Below, piece by piece: positions 11,081 to 20,690 of a DNA stretch of 64,000 nucleotides. Every line of letters starts with the position of its first letter. The first letter of the stretch is position 1. Origin of the DNA: Larix kaempferi. Taxonomy: Eukaryota; Streptophyta; Pinopsida; Pinales; Pinaceae. Position numbers and translations under genes: made by a program. Below the pieces are notes generated by a model. That model saw only the letters and a program-made list of their open reading frames with translations, did not search any database and was not told the DNA's origin. Location of the stretch: positions 11,567,501 through 11,631,500 of the forward strand of contig BSBM01000068.1 in assembly GCA_027924585.1 (NCBI GenBank), given 5' to 3'.

Positions 11081-11821
11081 CCAAACAAGATCAAGATAAG
11101 CAGGTATCCTTTTATGAAACAGATAATCACAGACTTGAATGACTCAAGTGAGCCTGTGGGTTATTTCAACACGCACATCGAACACTTTACCTTTGATACC
11201 TTTTTCGGGAATTTATCAGCCAATGTTTCACCATAGGAGAATGCACAGAACGAATCTTAGGTAACTCATCTCACTTCTGTGCCATTCTCAGGAGAAATTG
11301 TACATAATGTTTTCAATGTAAATACAGATTTTAGATTAGATCCCATTGCTTGGACATTGTTTTTTGACGGCTCTAAATCTAAGGATGGAGCTGGTGCAGG
11401 ATGTGTTCTCATAGATCCAAAAGTGACAAAAACTATGACTACATGCATATTAGAGTTTGATTGTACTAACAATGTGGCTAAGTATGAGGCCCTGATACAG
11501 GGACTGAAAAAGGCCATTGACTTGAAAGTACAAGTCATCCATTGCTTTGGAGATTCAGAAATTATTGTGAAACAAGTGAGGAATAAGATACATTGCTTGT
11601 CCCCTCGCCTGTTGAATTATCAGAAACTGGTAAGATATCTTACCAGCTCCTTTACTGCATTCAATATTAATTCAGTCCCTAGGTCTCAGAACTTAGATGC
11701 TGACTTGTTGGCAAATACAGCTTCTAGGTTGATTCCACCAGAGGGCCTATCTCCTCAAACATTCTCAATAGAACTGATGTATAGACCTTCCATACCAAAT
11801 CATGTGAACCAAATCATGTGA
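11081..11821 (+). pseudogene. Gypsy body 1 RNase H located before RT
   Basis: 11279-11821 is an uninterrupted frame carrying an RNase H fold. It shows FFDGSKSK (Asp at 11366-11368), then N-N-V-A-K-Y-E-A-L (Glu), GDSEIIVKQ (Asp) and N-L-D-A-D-L-L-A (final Asp). All four catalytic positions look intact. By sequence style it is the archaeal-type RNase H of Tat-related elements. In the best-known Tat elements such as Ogre that domain follows RT-RNase H, whereas here it precedes RT. The preceding stretch (11081-11278) is in frame but holds stops. Confidence 0.8.
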
Positions 11822-13068
11822 AAAACTGGAAGGTATTCGATGATGATCAGCAGATACTTGATTTTCTGACAAACTAGGACACATTCCAGGATATGGATAT
11901 AGACGAGGATGAACATGAAAAGTGTCTCTCTGATTCCTCGAATGTCATCCCAAAGTTTGTGATCAATTTGGAGAAGTTCTATGATTTGCAAGACAAGTTC
12001 AGACAAAAAACCAATTGTAAAACATAGATCTCTTCAGTTAATTACGAGCAAGTCAATTTAGGCACTGAGCAAGAACCCCGTTTTATTAATTTAGGAATTG
12101 ATTGCACCCCAGAAGAAAGGTGAGCTATCATTAAACTGTGTAAAGAATATAAAGATGTCTTTGCCTGGACCCATGACAAATTGAAAACATTTTACACTAG
12201 TGTCATCTACCATAATATACCTATGAAGCCGGAAGTTAAACCATATTAACAGAAACTACGGAAAATGCATCCCAGTTTAGAGCCTTCTGTGAAAAAAGAA
12301 CTGGAAAAGCTACTCACAACCCGAATTATTTTTCCGGTGAGGCATACACAGTGGATAACCAATTTGGTGCTTGTACGCAAGAAAAGTGGTGAAATCCGAT
12401 TGTGTGTTGATTTCAGGAATTTGAACCGGGCCTCGGAAAAAGATAACTACCCTATTCCACCCATGGAACAGATTCTCCAAAAGGTAGCACGGTCAGAAAT
12501 TTTTTCTCTCCTAGATGGCTTTTCGGGGTACAACCAGGTTATGGTTGCTCCAGATGACCAATTAAAGACAACTTTTAGAACCCCTTGGGGCACCTTCGCC
12601 TACAAGCGAATGCCTTTTGGTTTAATTAATGCAGGAGCCACTTTTCAGAGAGCTATGGATATAGCTTTCCGAGGTTTAATGCATAATTCTGTCATGGTTT
12701 ATTTAGATGATATTACCATATTTTAAAAAAACCGACATGAACACCTATTTGCTCTTAAGCAGGTTTTCGAACGTTGCAGGAGATTTGGCATTTCCTTGAA
12801 CCCCAAGAAATCCATTTTCACAGTCATAGAAGGGAAGCTATTGGGCTTCATCGTTTCAAAAGAAGGTATGATCATCGACCCCGAACGCATAGATGCGATT
12901 TCAAAAATCGGCTTACCAGGTTCGCGTAAAGCAATGCAGTCCTTCTTGGGTAAGATCAACTTTGTATGCAGGTTTGTACCTAATTTTGCTCAGATAGTTA
13001 AAACTTTACAACATTTAGTTAAGAAAGATGTATAGTTCACATGGTCACAAGAACAAAAAGATGCATTC
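11822..13068 (+). pseudogene. Gypsy body 1 reverse transcriptase
   Basis: After a linker with several stops (11822-12264), the RT core is open from 12265 to 12726. It carries the standard blocks 'IRLCVDFRNLNRAS', 'FSLLDGFSGYNQ' and 'MPFGLINAGATFQRAMD', and the catalytic Y-L-D-D at 12700-12711. A TAA follows immediately (about 12724), then the thumb/connection part 12796-13035 (LGFIVSKEGMIIDP, then GKINFVCRFVPN) and another stop at 13033. RT would copy the element RNA into DNA. Catalytic residues are intact but the frame is broken. Confidence 0.88.
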
Positions 13069-13448
13069 GTGGAAATTCGTAAGGCTATTGCTGAAGCTCC
13101 TGCTCTCATGTCCCCGGATTTTGATAAAGATTTTATTCTCTACACTTTTGCCATTGATTTATCCCATGCAGCTGTTTTGACACAGAAACAAGACAATGAT
13201 ACAAAGATCCCAATATCTTTCATGAGTTCAACCTTCAAGGGTGTTGAGCTCAATTATTCACAAATTGACAAACAAGCCTACGCAGTTTATAAGTCTGTTA
13301 AACATTACAGGCCTTATTTGTTAAAATCTCGAACAAGGGTCATTGTCCCGTATTCTGCTATTAGAAATGTGCCGATCCAGAACGAGTTGGGCGAAAAAAG
13401 GGCCCACTGGATGACCGCTCTGCAAGAGTATGATTTGGAAATAAGGCC
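13069..13448 (+). pseudogene. Gypsy body 1 second RNase H, cut by the copia insertion
   Basis: RT-associated RNase H with YTFAIDLSHAAVLTQKQ near its start and the 'ELNYSQIDKQAYAVYKSVKHYRPYL' pattern mid-domain (shown here only as landmarks). The first motif is degraded relative to the usual D-A-S. The frame runs to IRP at 13448, where the copia LTR begins. The continuation lies at 20691, after the target duplication AGGCC. Confidence 0.82.
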
Positions 13449-14097
13449 TGTTGATGTATATGTAACTTCGGAATGTATTTCACATATATGTATATTGTAT
13501 TCCTATAGAGATGTTATTATTCCTCTATACGGAAGTGTCGTCATTTATATTGTAAGTGTCGTAACTTATACTTGATGGGTTATTAGACCACCTTGTTGGG
13601 GTCGGCCCTATATAAGTCATGTGGGTCGAAGGGTTATTAGACCACTCTATTGGGGGTCGGCCATGTGGGTCTAAGGGTTATTAGACCACCCTATTGGGGG
13701 TCGGCCCAGTCAGCATTATGTTATGTGGTTAAGTTCGAGCCTACATGAGTTAGGTAAAAAGGCAAGTCAAGTCAAGTATAAATAGAGTGCGGGAGGCACT
13801 CTATTTGCTCATTCACTTCTCGCACATGCACTCAAGGAGGAGTGGCGCACTTATGGAGGAGGAGGATCTACTGCTAGGTTATGGCTATCTCTCTTGGTTG
13901 GTTGTATCATTGCTCTATCTATCTCTGAGGAAGTTATTGGGGTTTTTCACCTTTATGGTTTTCCCCAAGTAAATCTTTGTGTCTCTTGTGTGCTTGCATT
14001 ATTGTCTCCATGATTGATATGCTGTAGATATGCTGTACATGTTGTTCTCTCAGTTAAGATCCTAGATCATATTGAAGTAAATTTCAGAAAATTAACA
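13449..14097 (+). repeat. Copia 5' LTR
   Basis: 649 bp, TGTTGATG...TTAACA. It contains three partial copies of a 44-54 bp unit beginning GGGTTATTAGACCAC at 13577, 13631 and 13675. A TATAAATAG box lies at 13777 with an overlapping 9-bp palindrome. A 61-codon frame (13787-13972) exists in both LTRs but looks incidental. Confidence 0.93.
13777..13804 (+). promoter_or_regulatory. Copia LTR TATA box with overlapping palindrome
   Basis: TATAAATAG (13777-13785) is a canonical plant TATA box. It overlaps ATAGAGTGC-GGGAG-GCACTCTAT (13782-13804), a perfect 9-bp inverted repeat. The 3' LTR copy has one arm mismatch (20370-20392). Confidence 0.7.
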
Positions 14098-14110
14098 TGG
14101 TATCAGAGCT
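14098..14110 (+). promoter_or_regulatory. Copia primer-binding site
   Basis: TGGTATCAGAGCT directly follows the 5' LTR. This is the well-known site complementary to the 3' end of initiator methionine tRNA. Confidence 0.92.
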
Positions 14111-16428
14111 AGCCTGAAAGAAGGCATGATATGGCATGTATGACACTTGTTGCACTTACGATGCTAGGGCTTGATATAGCAAAAACCAGTCATCGTAGCA
14201 CTTTCGCTATAAATCCGTTTTGGCGAATTTTTCAGATCTGAAATTGTTACAGGACGAATATAAAATCTCCAGGTACCTTGTGTCCAAAGGAAAACCTCTA
14301 ATTCGTTGTACTTTGTGATTTATGATCTGTACAATATGGGGTTTCTGCCTCTTCCAGATCTGAGTCAAAATCAGGTGACCTTGGGAAAAAGGTCATAACT
14401 TGGGCTAGGAAGCTCCAAATGAAATTTAGTGAAAATTGACAGGTAGTACACAGACTGTACTATCTCAGAAAACTTTTTCAGAGGCCGAAGTTGAACCAGT
14501 GACACGTGGCACGCCGTACAAGTTCGCTCTCCTGTTTATTATCCCATAAACAGGTCACGTTGCGACACTTGGCATAACTCTCTCTCAGAGAATCCAATTG
14601 AGGTCAGACCTGTCAGGATGGAAAGATAACAGGTCGAGCTATCTCATAAAACTTTTTCAGAGGCCGAAGGTCAAACAGTGACACGTGGCACGCCGTACAA
14701 GTTCGCTCTCCTGTATTTTCCCAAAACAGGTCACGTTGCGACATTTGGCATAACTCTCTCTCAGAACATCCAATTGATGTCAGACCTATTAGGATGGAAA
14801 GCTAACAGGTCAGGCTATCTCAAAAAATTTTTTCAGACCCTGTGGATCAAAAATTTCAGAGTTACACCAGAAACAATCAGGTACATATTTCTGTCAAAAC
14901 AGAATTATTTTTTGGTACCTTCATTCATGGCTTCCGGAATTTAGGGCTTTGAAGAAAGTTGGAATTTTTGTAATCGGAGACCACGGCTGGATGCTACTCA
15001 TCAAAATAGAAATTTAGAGACCAAGATCAGAATTTTTGGTTGGGAAGAAGGCCGGGCTTGATCAAACCCTAGTTCGGGACTTTGATCAGAAAAGTGGAAA
15101 ATTAGGGCTTCTGTAAAAATGGGAATTTTTGAAATCTGTGACCATGGCTGGAAGCTCCTCAGAAAAATAGAAGCTTAGAGATTTGGATCAAACCTTTTGA
15201 TTGGGAAGAAGAGTGGGCTTCATCAAACCCCAGTTCAGGGTCACGTCCAGTGAATCCAGAAGTCTCAAAGGCAAAATTGAGGAGTGAAACTTTGTAGTTT
15301 TCAAATTCTGAATATACCAGCTTGATCAGCTCATCAAGGCGCATATTTCTATCCTTTCAGAAGTTTGAAATTCAAAGTTTGAATTTTTGGGGTTTCTCTG
15401 ACAAACCCATATCCATCTCTAGGTCCAGTTCTTGCAAATCAAGTGGATTGGGTTAATCCTAGAAGAAGATGGATTGGTCACCTGCATAAGTGAAGGAGTT
15501 CCTGTTTCAGAGGGAGATGAGGCTAAGGCTTTACATAAGGAGATTACAAGCGATCTCGACAGGTATGACTCATCGAGGTATGTTTTGAGATTTGTTCATG
15601 ATTAAGTTTATGGTATGTTTGTCTTCATGTTATTATGGTTAGTACAATCTTGATTTTAGATTTGTCATATCGCCTTAATAAAACTATGAATGCACAATAG
15701 AAAATATTCATTGATTAGGGTGTTGACACTTATGATTGTACTAATGCATTATGATGTTGTATGAGATTTATGTTGTCTACTAACATGAAAGGTACACCAA
15801 GAAAGACAAATCATGTTCTGGTTCAAAGAACATATGATCATGATGACATGAGGACAAATATTCATCCATTGTCATGGATCTCATAAAAGATCCATTTACG
15901 AGGTATGTATAACTTGGTTTTATAATGGTTAACCTATGAGATATACAGGTTATTAGCACAAGTCATTGAAGAAGAACAAGAAGACATCATGTGAGTATGT
16001 TAGACATAATTAGCTAGCATGCTAATCCAGGTATGTTTTTCCTATATCAAGTTAGAATCTCACCTTGTGATAAGATCCTTTATTTAAGTATAGTTGGCAT
16101 GATTGATTATGATTATTCATTGAAGTTAGTACTCATGGGTTTAGGCATATTATGATTTTTACTTTGATTGATGATTCAACTAACCTGAAGAGTCATAGGT
16201 TTGAGTAATTATAGGTTTAGATATGTTATGTTTCTTATGATTTGACTAACCATAAGAATCCTGCATAAACCTTGAATAATAATGCTTACTATTTTTGTTT
16301 GAAATGATCATGACTATACATGCTTGAGATTATTGTGTTTTAATAGTATACTAATGAATGTATGATTTTATATTAGACCTAGAGGATAACACAATGATGA
16401 TACTAACAAGCATGCATAGGGATCGAGA
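14111..16428 (+). other. Copia leader, noncoding with two tandem duplications
   Basis: No gag frame is present where it should be. A ~178-bp unit starting at TATCTCA is present at 14461 and 14640, with a partial third at about 14816. A second ~157-bp unit (phrase GGAATTTTTG...GACCA...GCTGG) runs from about 14941 and again from about 15099. The rest (15540-16428) is AT-rich and resembles leader or intron-like filler. The absence of gag shows the element depended on proteins in trans. Confidence 0.75.
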
Positions 16429-16650
16429 ATGTATATAAGTTCAAGGACAGGTAATCCAGGGAGCAAAGATCAAGAGGGAGTACACTTCAGTAGTTTCTGC
16501 AAGAATGCAGATATTCAGAGGGAGTTGACCATCTTTCTACATTCCACAACAGAAAGGTGTATAAGAAGCTACTGCAGATTAGGACTCCAGCAGCTCCTGA
16601 AAGAAAGCAAAGACTCAGAGGGAGTCCACCCAACGAACAAACAAAGATAA
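16429..16650 (+). pseudogene. Copia integrase scrap
   Basis: A short region reads F-S-S-F-C-K-N-A-D-I-Q-R-E-L-T, then in the neighbouring frame S-F-Y-I-P-Q-Q-K-G-V. Both phrases belong to the copia integrase core around its catalytic Glu block. The flanking residues are not integrase-like, and the scrap sits far from the RT segment, so it is a rearranged fragment. Confidence 0.5.
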
Positions 16651-17044
16651 GTATTTTAATTTCTTGCATATGTGTTTGTTTAAATAAAATTGTTTAATGA
16701 TGTATATGCTCATGTTCCTAGACTTAGGATATGTATAGTTGCATTGATGAACAGTATACTACTAATATACATGGGTAAGTGGCCTATGGAACTGTACAAC
16801 ATTCCATTGCTACTTATCTAGAATGAAACCTCTTTGCTGACATGTTGGGAGTTGTGCACACTCTTAACAATGTTCTGGTAGAGATTGGAAGGCATCTAGA
16901 AAGTTTGGGATATGGATAAATGTTGTATTGAAGCATTGGCTAAGATAATTGCATGACTGTATGACATATTTCTTTATGTGTAAGAATTTGTTCTGAAAAC
17001 TATGAGATGTTTTCTAATCATGCAATTTAACTTGTTGTGTAGGA

Positions 17045-18427
17045 AAGATCGTATGCCATCTCCTACAAAAGGACTACAACATTTGTTCCAGCAACAAAGA
17101 TATTTATTGAAGATATTGAAGTTCCCAGGATCTGGGATGAAGAAATAGAATGCCATGATCCGTCGATCATGAAGAATGATGTTTGGGATGTAATCCCAAG
17201 ACGTGAAGGGAAGTTTGTTATGACTTCCAAATGGAACTATCAAATCAAGCATATTGCAGATGAAAGCATTGAGAAATATAAAAGTGATGAAATAGTAGAT
17301 ACACCAGATGGATTTCAAGACAGCATGGTGTAGTCAGATATGTGTGCAGAACTTGGTATGGTAGGATAGACAACTTTCTATCCAGTTTGGGCTTTACCAA
17401 GAGTAAAGCGGATTCCAACCTTTACTACAAGGTTGAGGAAGGAAATCCAGTGATACTACTTTTGTATGCAGATAACCTGTTTGTTACACGTGAAAATAGT
17501 TTGATTGCCGACATGCAGCAGAAGCTTACTACCAAGTTCGAGATGAAGAACTTGGGGATGATGCACTATTTTTTTTTGGCATGGAGGTGTGGCAGAGTGG
17601 TGGAATCTTCCTTGGACAAGGGAAGTATGCAATAGAGATCCTGAAGAGGTTCGGGATGATGGACTGCAAGGCTATGGCCACACCTATGGCATTGAATCTA
17701 AAGCTTCTATGTGATGCTTCATCTGAGCCGGTTGATGTCTCCATGTACCATCAGATGATTGGGTCCTTGATGTACCTGACGAACACGAGACCAGACATTT
17801 GCTTTGCTGTGAACACATTGAGCCAGTTCCTGACGGATCCGAGGAGTGTTCACCTGGTTGCTGTAAAGCATGTTCTGAGGTACCTGAAGGGTATAGTGGA
17901 TTATGGGCTCAGGTATAAGGCGAATCAAAAGTTTAACCTGCAGGGTTATGTTGATTCAGATTGGGATGGCAGTGCTGCAGATAGGAAGAGCACATCTGGG
18001 TGTTGCTTCAGTATGGGATCAAGTGTGATCTCTTGGTTTAGCAGGAAGCAGTCCTGCGTAGCACTGAGTACAGCTGAGGCAGAGTATGTTGCAGCCTGTT
18101 TAGCTAGTTATGAGGCAGTATGGCTACGGAAGCTACTGTCTGAGTTATTTGATCTCCCGTTGGAGGCTACTGGTATCTTCTGTGATAACCAGAGTTGTGT
18201 GAAGCTGTCCGAGAACCCAGTGTTTCATGACAGGTCGAAACACATAGAGATCAAATATCACTATATCAGGGATATGGTGTAGAGAGGAGCTGTGAAGCTC
18301 CTGTATGTTGCGACGGACGAGCAGATTGCAGATGTACTGACGAAGCCACTAGCCAGGGTGAAGTTCGAGTACTTCAGAGAGAGGCTTGGCGTTCTTCAGA
18401 TCGAGGACACTTCGAGGAAGAAGTGAT
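17045..18427 (+). pseudogene. Copia reverse transcriptase and RNase H, internally deleted
   Basis: 17160-17290 matches the start of copia RT (S-I-M-K-N-D-V-W-D...S-K-W-N-Y-Q-I-K). The middle of the RT fingers/palm is then missing. The frame resumes at about 17342 with W-Y-G-R-I-D-N-F-L and the catalytic block at 17464-17475, which reads Y-A-D-N instead of Y-V-D-D. A run of nine T near 17567 shifts the frame. From 17581 RNase H follows with D-S-D-W-D-G, S-T-A-E-A-E-Y and C-D-N-Q-S motifs, a stop at 18280-18282, and the C-terminal 'ADVLTKPL' segment to 18426. It is clearly inactive. Confidence 0.88.
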
Positions 18428-18447
18428 GGACACATTTGCTGAAGCCA

Positions 18448-19174
18448 TTCCAAGCATGTTGGAAGGAGGATCCTTCACATGGCTGTGGATGTAAGCGCTG
18501 GATGATGAGCATCAGAATGATGTTCTGGTTTCTGCTTGGATATGATCAGTTGGATCATTTTATGTATGTATGTACGCATCATGTGGATGCTGGATATGAT
18601 CAGTTGGATCATTTTATGTATGTATGTATGCATCATGTTGGATGCTTGGACCATGTATCTGTATATGTATCAGGTGGATACATTGTGTGATCAGGTGGAT
18701 CATGTATGGTGATATGTATCATGTATTTGTATTTGTATCAGGTGGATACATTGATGATCAGGAGGATCATGTATGATGATATGTATCAGGTAGATACTTG
18801 GTATGCATCAGGTAGATGCAGTGATGATCAGGATGATCATAGATGATGAGCTTCAGGATGTTGCTCCAGATGACATGCAGCAGGATGTTGCAGTGATGAT
18901 CAGGATGATCATAGATGACGAGCTTCAAGATGTTGCTCCAGATGACATGCAGCAGGATGTTGCAGTGATGATCAGGATGATCATAGATGACGAGCTTCAG
19001 GATGTTGCTCCAGATGACATGCAACAGGATGTTGCAGTGATGATCAGGATGATCATAGATGACGAGCTTCAGGATGTTGCTCCAGATGACATGCAGCAGG
19101 ACGTTGCAGTGATGATGATCAGGATGATCATGGATGCATCAGGATGATGTATGGTGAGTATCAGGATGATACTC
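18448..19174 (+). repeat. Array of short hairpins with 5-nt loops in copia 3' region
   Basis: At least 17 consecutive small inverted repeats, mostly with 5-6 bp stems around a 5-nt centre. Examples are TTCCAA-GCATG-TTGGAA (18448), GAAGG-AGGAT-CCTTC (18462), ATGATC-AGTTG-GATCAT (18542, 18596), ATGTATC-AGGTG-GATACAT (18665), ATGATC-AGGAG-GATCAT (18754), TGCATC-AGGTA-GATGCA (18804) and GAGTATC-AGGAT-GATACTC (19156). The stems change between copies but keep pairing. The array overlaps the 72-bp repeats described separately. Confidence 0.8.
18821..19112. repeat. Four 72-bp tandem repeats
   Basis: Units of 72 bp (24 codons, so frames stay open on both strands) contain two hairpin motifs each: ATGATC-AGGAT-GATCAT and TGCARC-AGGAT-GTTGCA. 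The open frames on both strands (18803-19147 plus, 18767-19024 minus) are by-products of the period being a multiple of three. Confidence 0.85.
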
Positions 19175-19204
19175 TATGGCCGTGGATCAGGTTGTGCAGA
19201 TGAG

Positions 19205-19760
19205 CATGTAATAGCGCCCTGGGAGATTTGCAGATGGTCTTTCGAGTTTTTGCCTATGGCATGTAATATCGGTGCCCTGGGACATCTGGCAAATGCTCTT
19301 TCGAGGTTTTGCTCTGGGAGGACATGTAATAGCGCCCTGGGAGATCTGCAGATAGTCTTTCGAGGTTTTGCCTATGGCATGTAATAGCGCCCTGGGATAT
19401 CTGGCAGATGCTCTTGCGAGGTTTTGTCCTATGGCATGTAATAGCGCCCTGGGAGATCCGATAGGTTGGGCTGTGTGCCCGTAATCAGTCCTGGGATGCT
19501 CTTGCGAGGTTTTGCCATGACCACATGTAATAGCGCCCTGGGAGATTTCAGGTCGGAGTTGTGTACCCGTAACATCCTGAGATGCTCTTGCGAGGTTTTG
19601 TGGTGGACCACATGTAATAGCGCCCTGGGAGATTTTAGGTCGGAGTTGTGTACCCGTAACATCCTGAGATGCTCTTGCGAGGTTTTGTGGTGGGGTCACA
19701 TGTAATAGCGCCCTGGGAGATCCTATAGGTAGAGCTGTGTGCTCGTAACAGCCTGGGATG
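19205..19760. repeat. Eight-unit minisatellite, CATGTAATAGCGCCCTGGGA family
   Basis: Unit starts lie at about 19205, 19260, 19323, 19378, 19435, 19524, 19611 and 19699. The period is 55-63 bp for the first four units and 87-89 bp for the last ones. The longer units gain a segment like GGTCGGAGTTGTGTACCCG. A shared tail 'GATGCTCTTGCGAGGTTTTG' closes most units. Confidence 0.85.
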
Positions 19761-20025
19761 CTCTTTCGAGGTTTTGTGATGCACGTAAAAGTCCTGAGGA
19801 TTCCACAGTATGGCCAGTGATGACGAAGACCTGCAGGTGGTGGGCCTACATCCAGTATGAAAAAGGACTGGCTCTGTAGAACTTCCTATGACGAGTAGAT
19901 TCAGAGATTGATTGAGATAGCAGCAGCAGTGACGATGATGATGACTCGATGACGATTATCCAGTGACGATGATCTAGAGAAGATGACTTGTGCTAGAAGA
20001 ACTGTGCTGAGAAATACCTTCCTAG

Positions 20026-20036
20026 TTAAGAGGGAG
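20026..20036 (+). promoter_or_regulatory. Copia polypurine tract
   Basis: TTAAGAGGGAG immediately precedes the 3' LTR. This is the usual place and composition for priming plus-strand DNA synthesis. Confidence 0.75.
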
Positions 20037-20685
20037 TGTTGATGTATATGTAACTTCGGAATGTATTTCACATATATGTATATTGTATTCCTATAGAGAT
20101 GTTATTATTCCTCTATACGGAAGTGTCGTCATTTATATTGTAAGTGTCGTAACTTATACTTGATGGGTTATTAGACCACCTTGTTGGGGTCGGCCCTATA
20201 TAAGTCATGTGGGTCGAAGGGTTATTAGACCACCCTATTGGGGGTCGGCCATGTGGGTCTAAGGGTTATTAGACCACCCTATTGGGGGTCGGCCCAGTCA
20301 GCATTATGTTATGTGGTTAAGTTCGAGCCTACATGAGTTAGGTAAAAAGGCAAGTCAAGTCAAGTATAAATAGAGTGCGGGAGGCACTTTATTTGCTCAC
20401 TCACTTCTCACACATGCACTCAAGGAGGAGTGGCGCACTTATGGAGGAGGAGGATCTACTGCTACGTTATGGATATCTCTCTTGGTTGGTTGTATCATTG
20501 CTCTATCTATCTCTGAGGAAGTTATTGGGTTTTTTCACCTTTATGGTTTTCCCCAAGTAAATCTTTGTGTCTCTTGTGTGCTTGCATTATTGTCTCCATG
20601 ATTGATATGCTGTAGATATGCTGTACATGTTGTTCTCTCAGTTAAGATCCTAGATCAGATTGAAGTAAATTTCAGAAAATTAACA
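20037..20685 (+). repeat. Copia 3' LTR
   Basis: 649 bp, the same length as the 5' LTR and about eight differences from it. TATA box at about 20365. Followed directly by target duplication AGGCC (20686-20690). Confidence 0.93.
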
Positions 20686-20690
20686 AGGCC

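Larger units (their letters stand above)
13449..20685 (+). mobile_element. Ty1/copia LTR retrotransposon nested in gypsy body 1
   Basis: Two 649-bp LTRs (13449-14097, 20037-20685) bound the element. Target duplications are AGGCC (13444-13448 and 20686-20690). The primer site TGGTATCAGAGC (14098) matches the initiator-methionine tRNA site used by many copia elements, and a purine tract lies just before the 3' LTR. Inside, gag, protease and most of integrase and RT are gone. Only an integrase scrap, RT ends and RNase H remain, set in long repetitive noncoding DNA. It is non-autonomous. I counted about eight differences between the LTRs by eye, so it is younger than the gypsy host. Confidence 0.93.

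Noticed and set aside
13787-13972. 61-codon frame present in both copia LTRs (also 20375-20560)
   Set aside because: Its presence twice follows from LTR duplication; no domain, and it sits over the promoter region.
18767-19147. Possible repetitive protein gene on either strand
   Set aside because: Openness on both strands is explained by the 72-bp period being a multiple of three, inside a retrotransposon noncoding region.
19187-19705. Minus-strand frame of 170 codons across the copia minisatellite
   Set aside because: It tracks the repeat units, has no domain, and overlaps competing frames.
18800-19760. CRISPR-like repeat array
   Set aside because: The window is plant nuclear retrotransposon DNA. 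Units are contiguous tandem repeats without unique spacers, and no cas genes are present.
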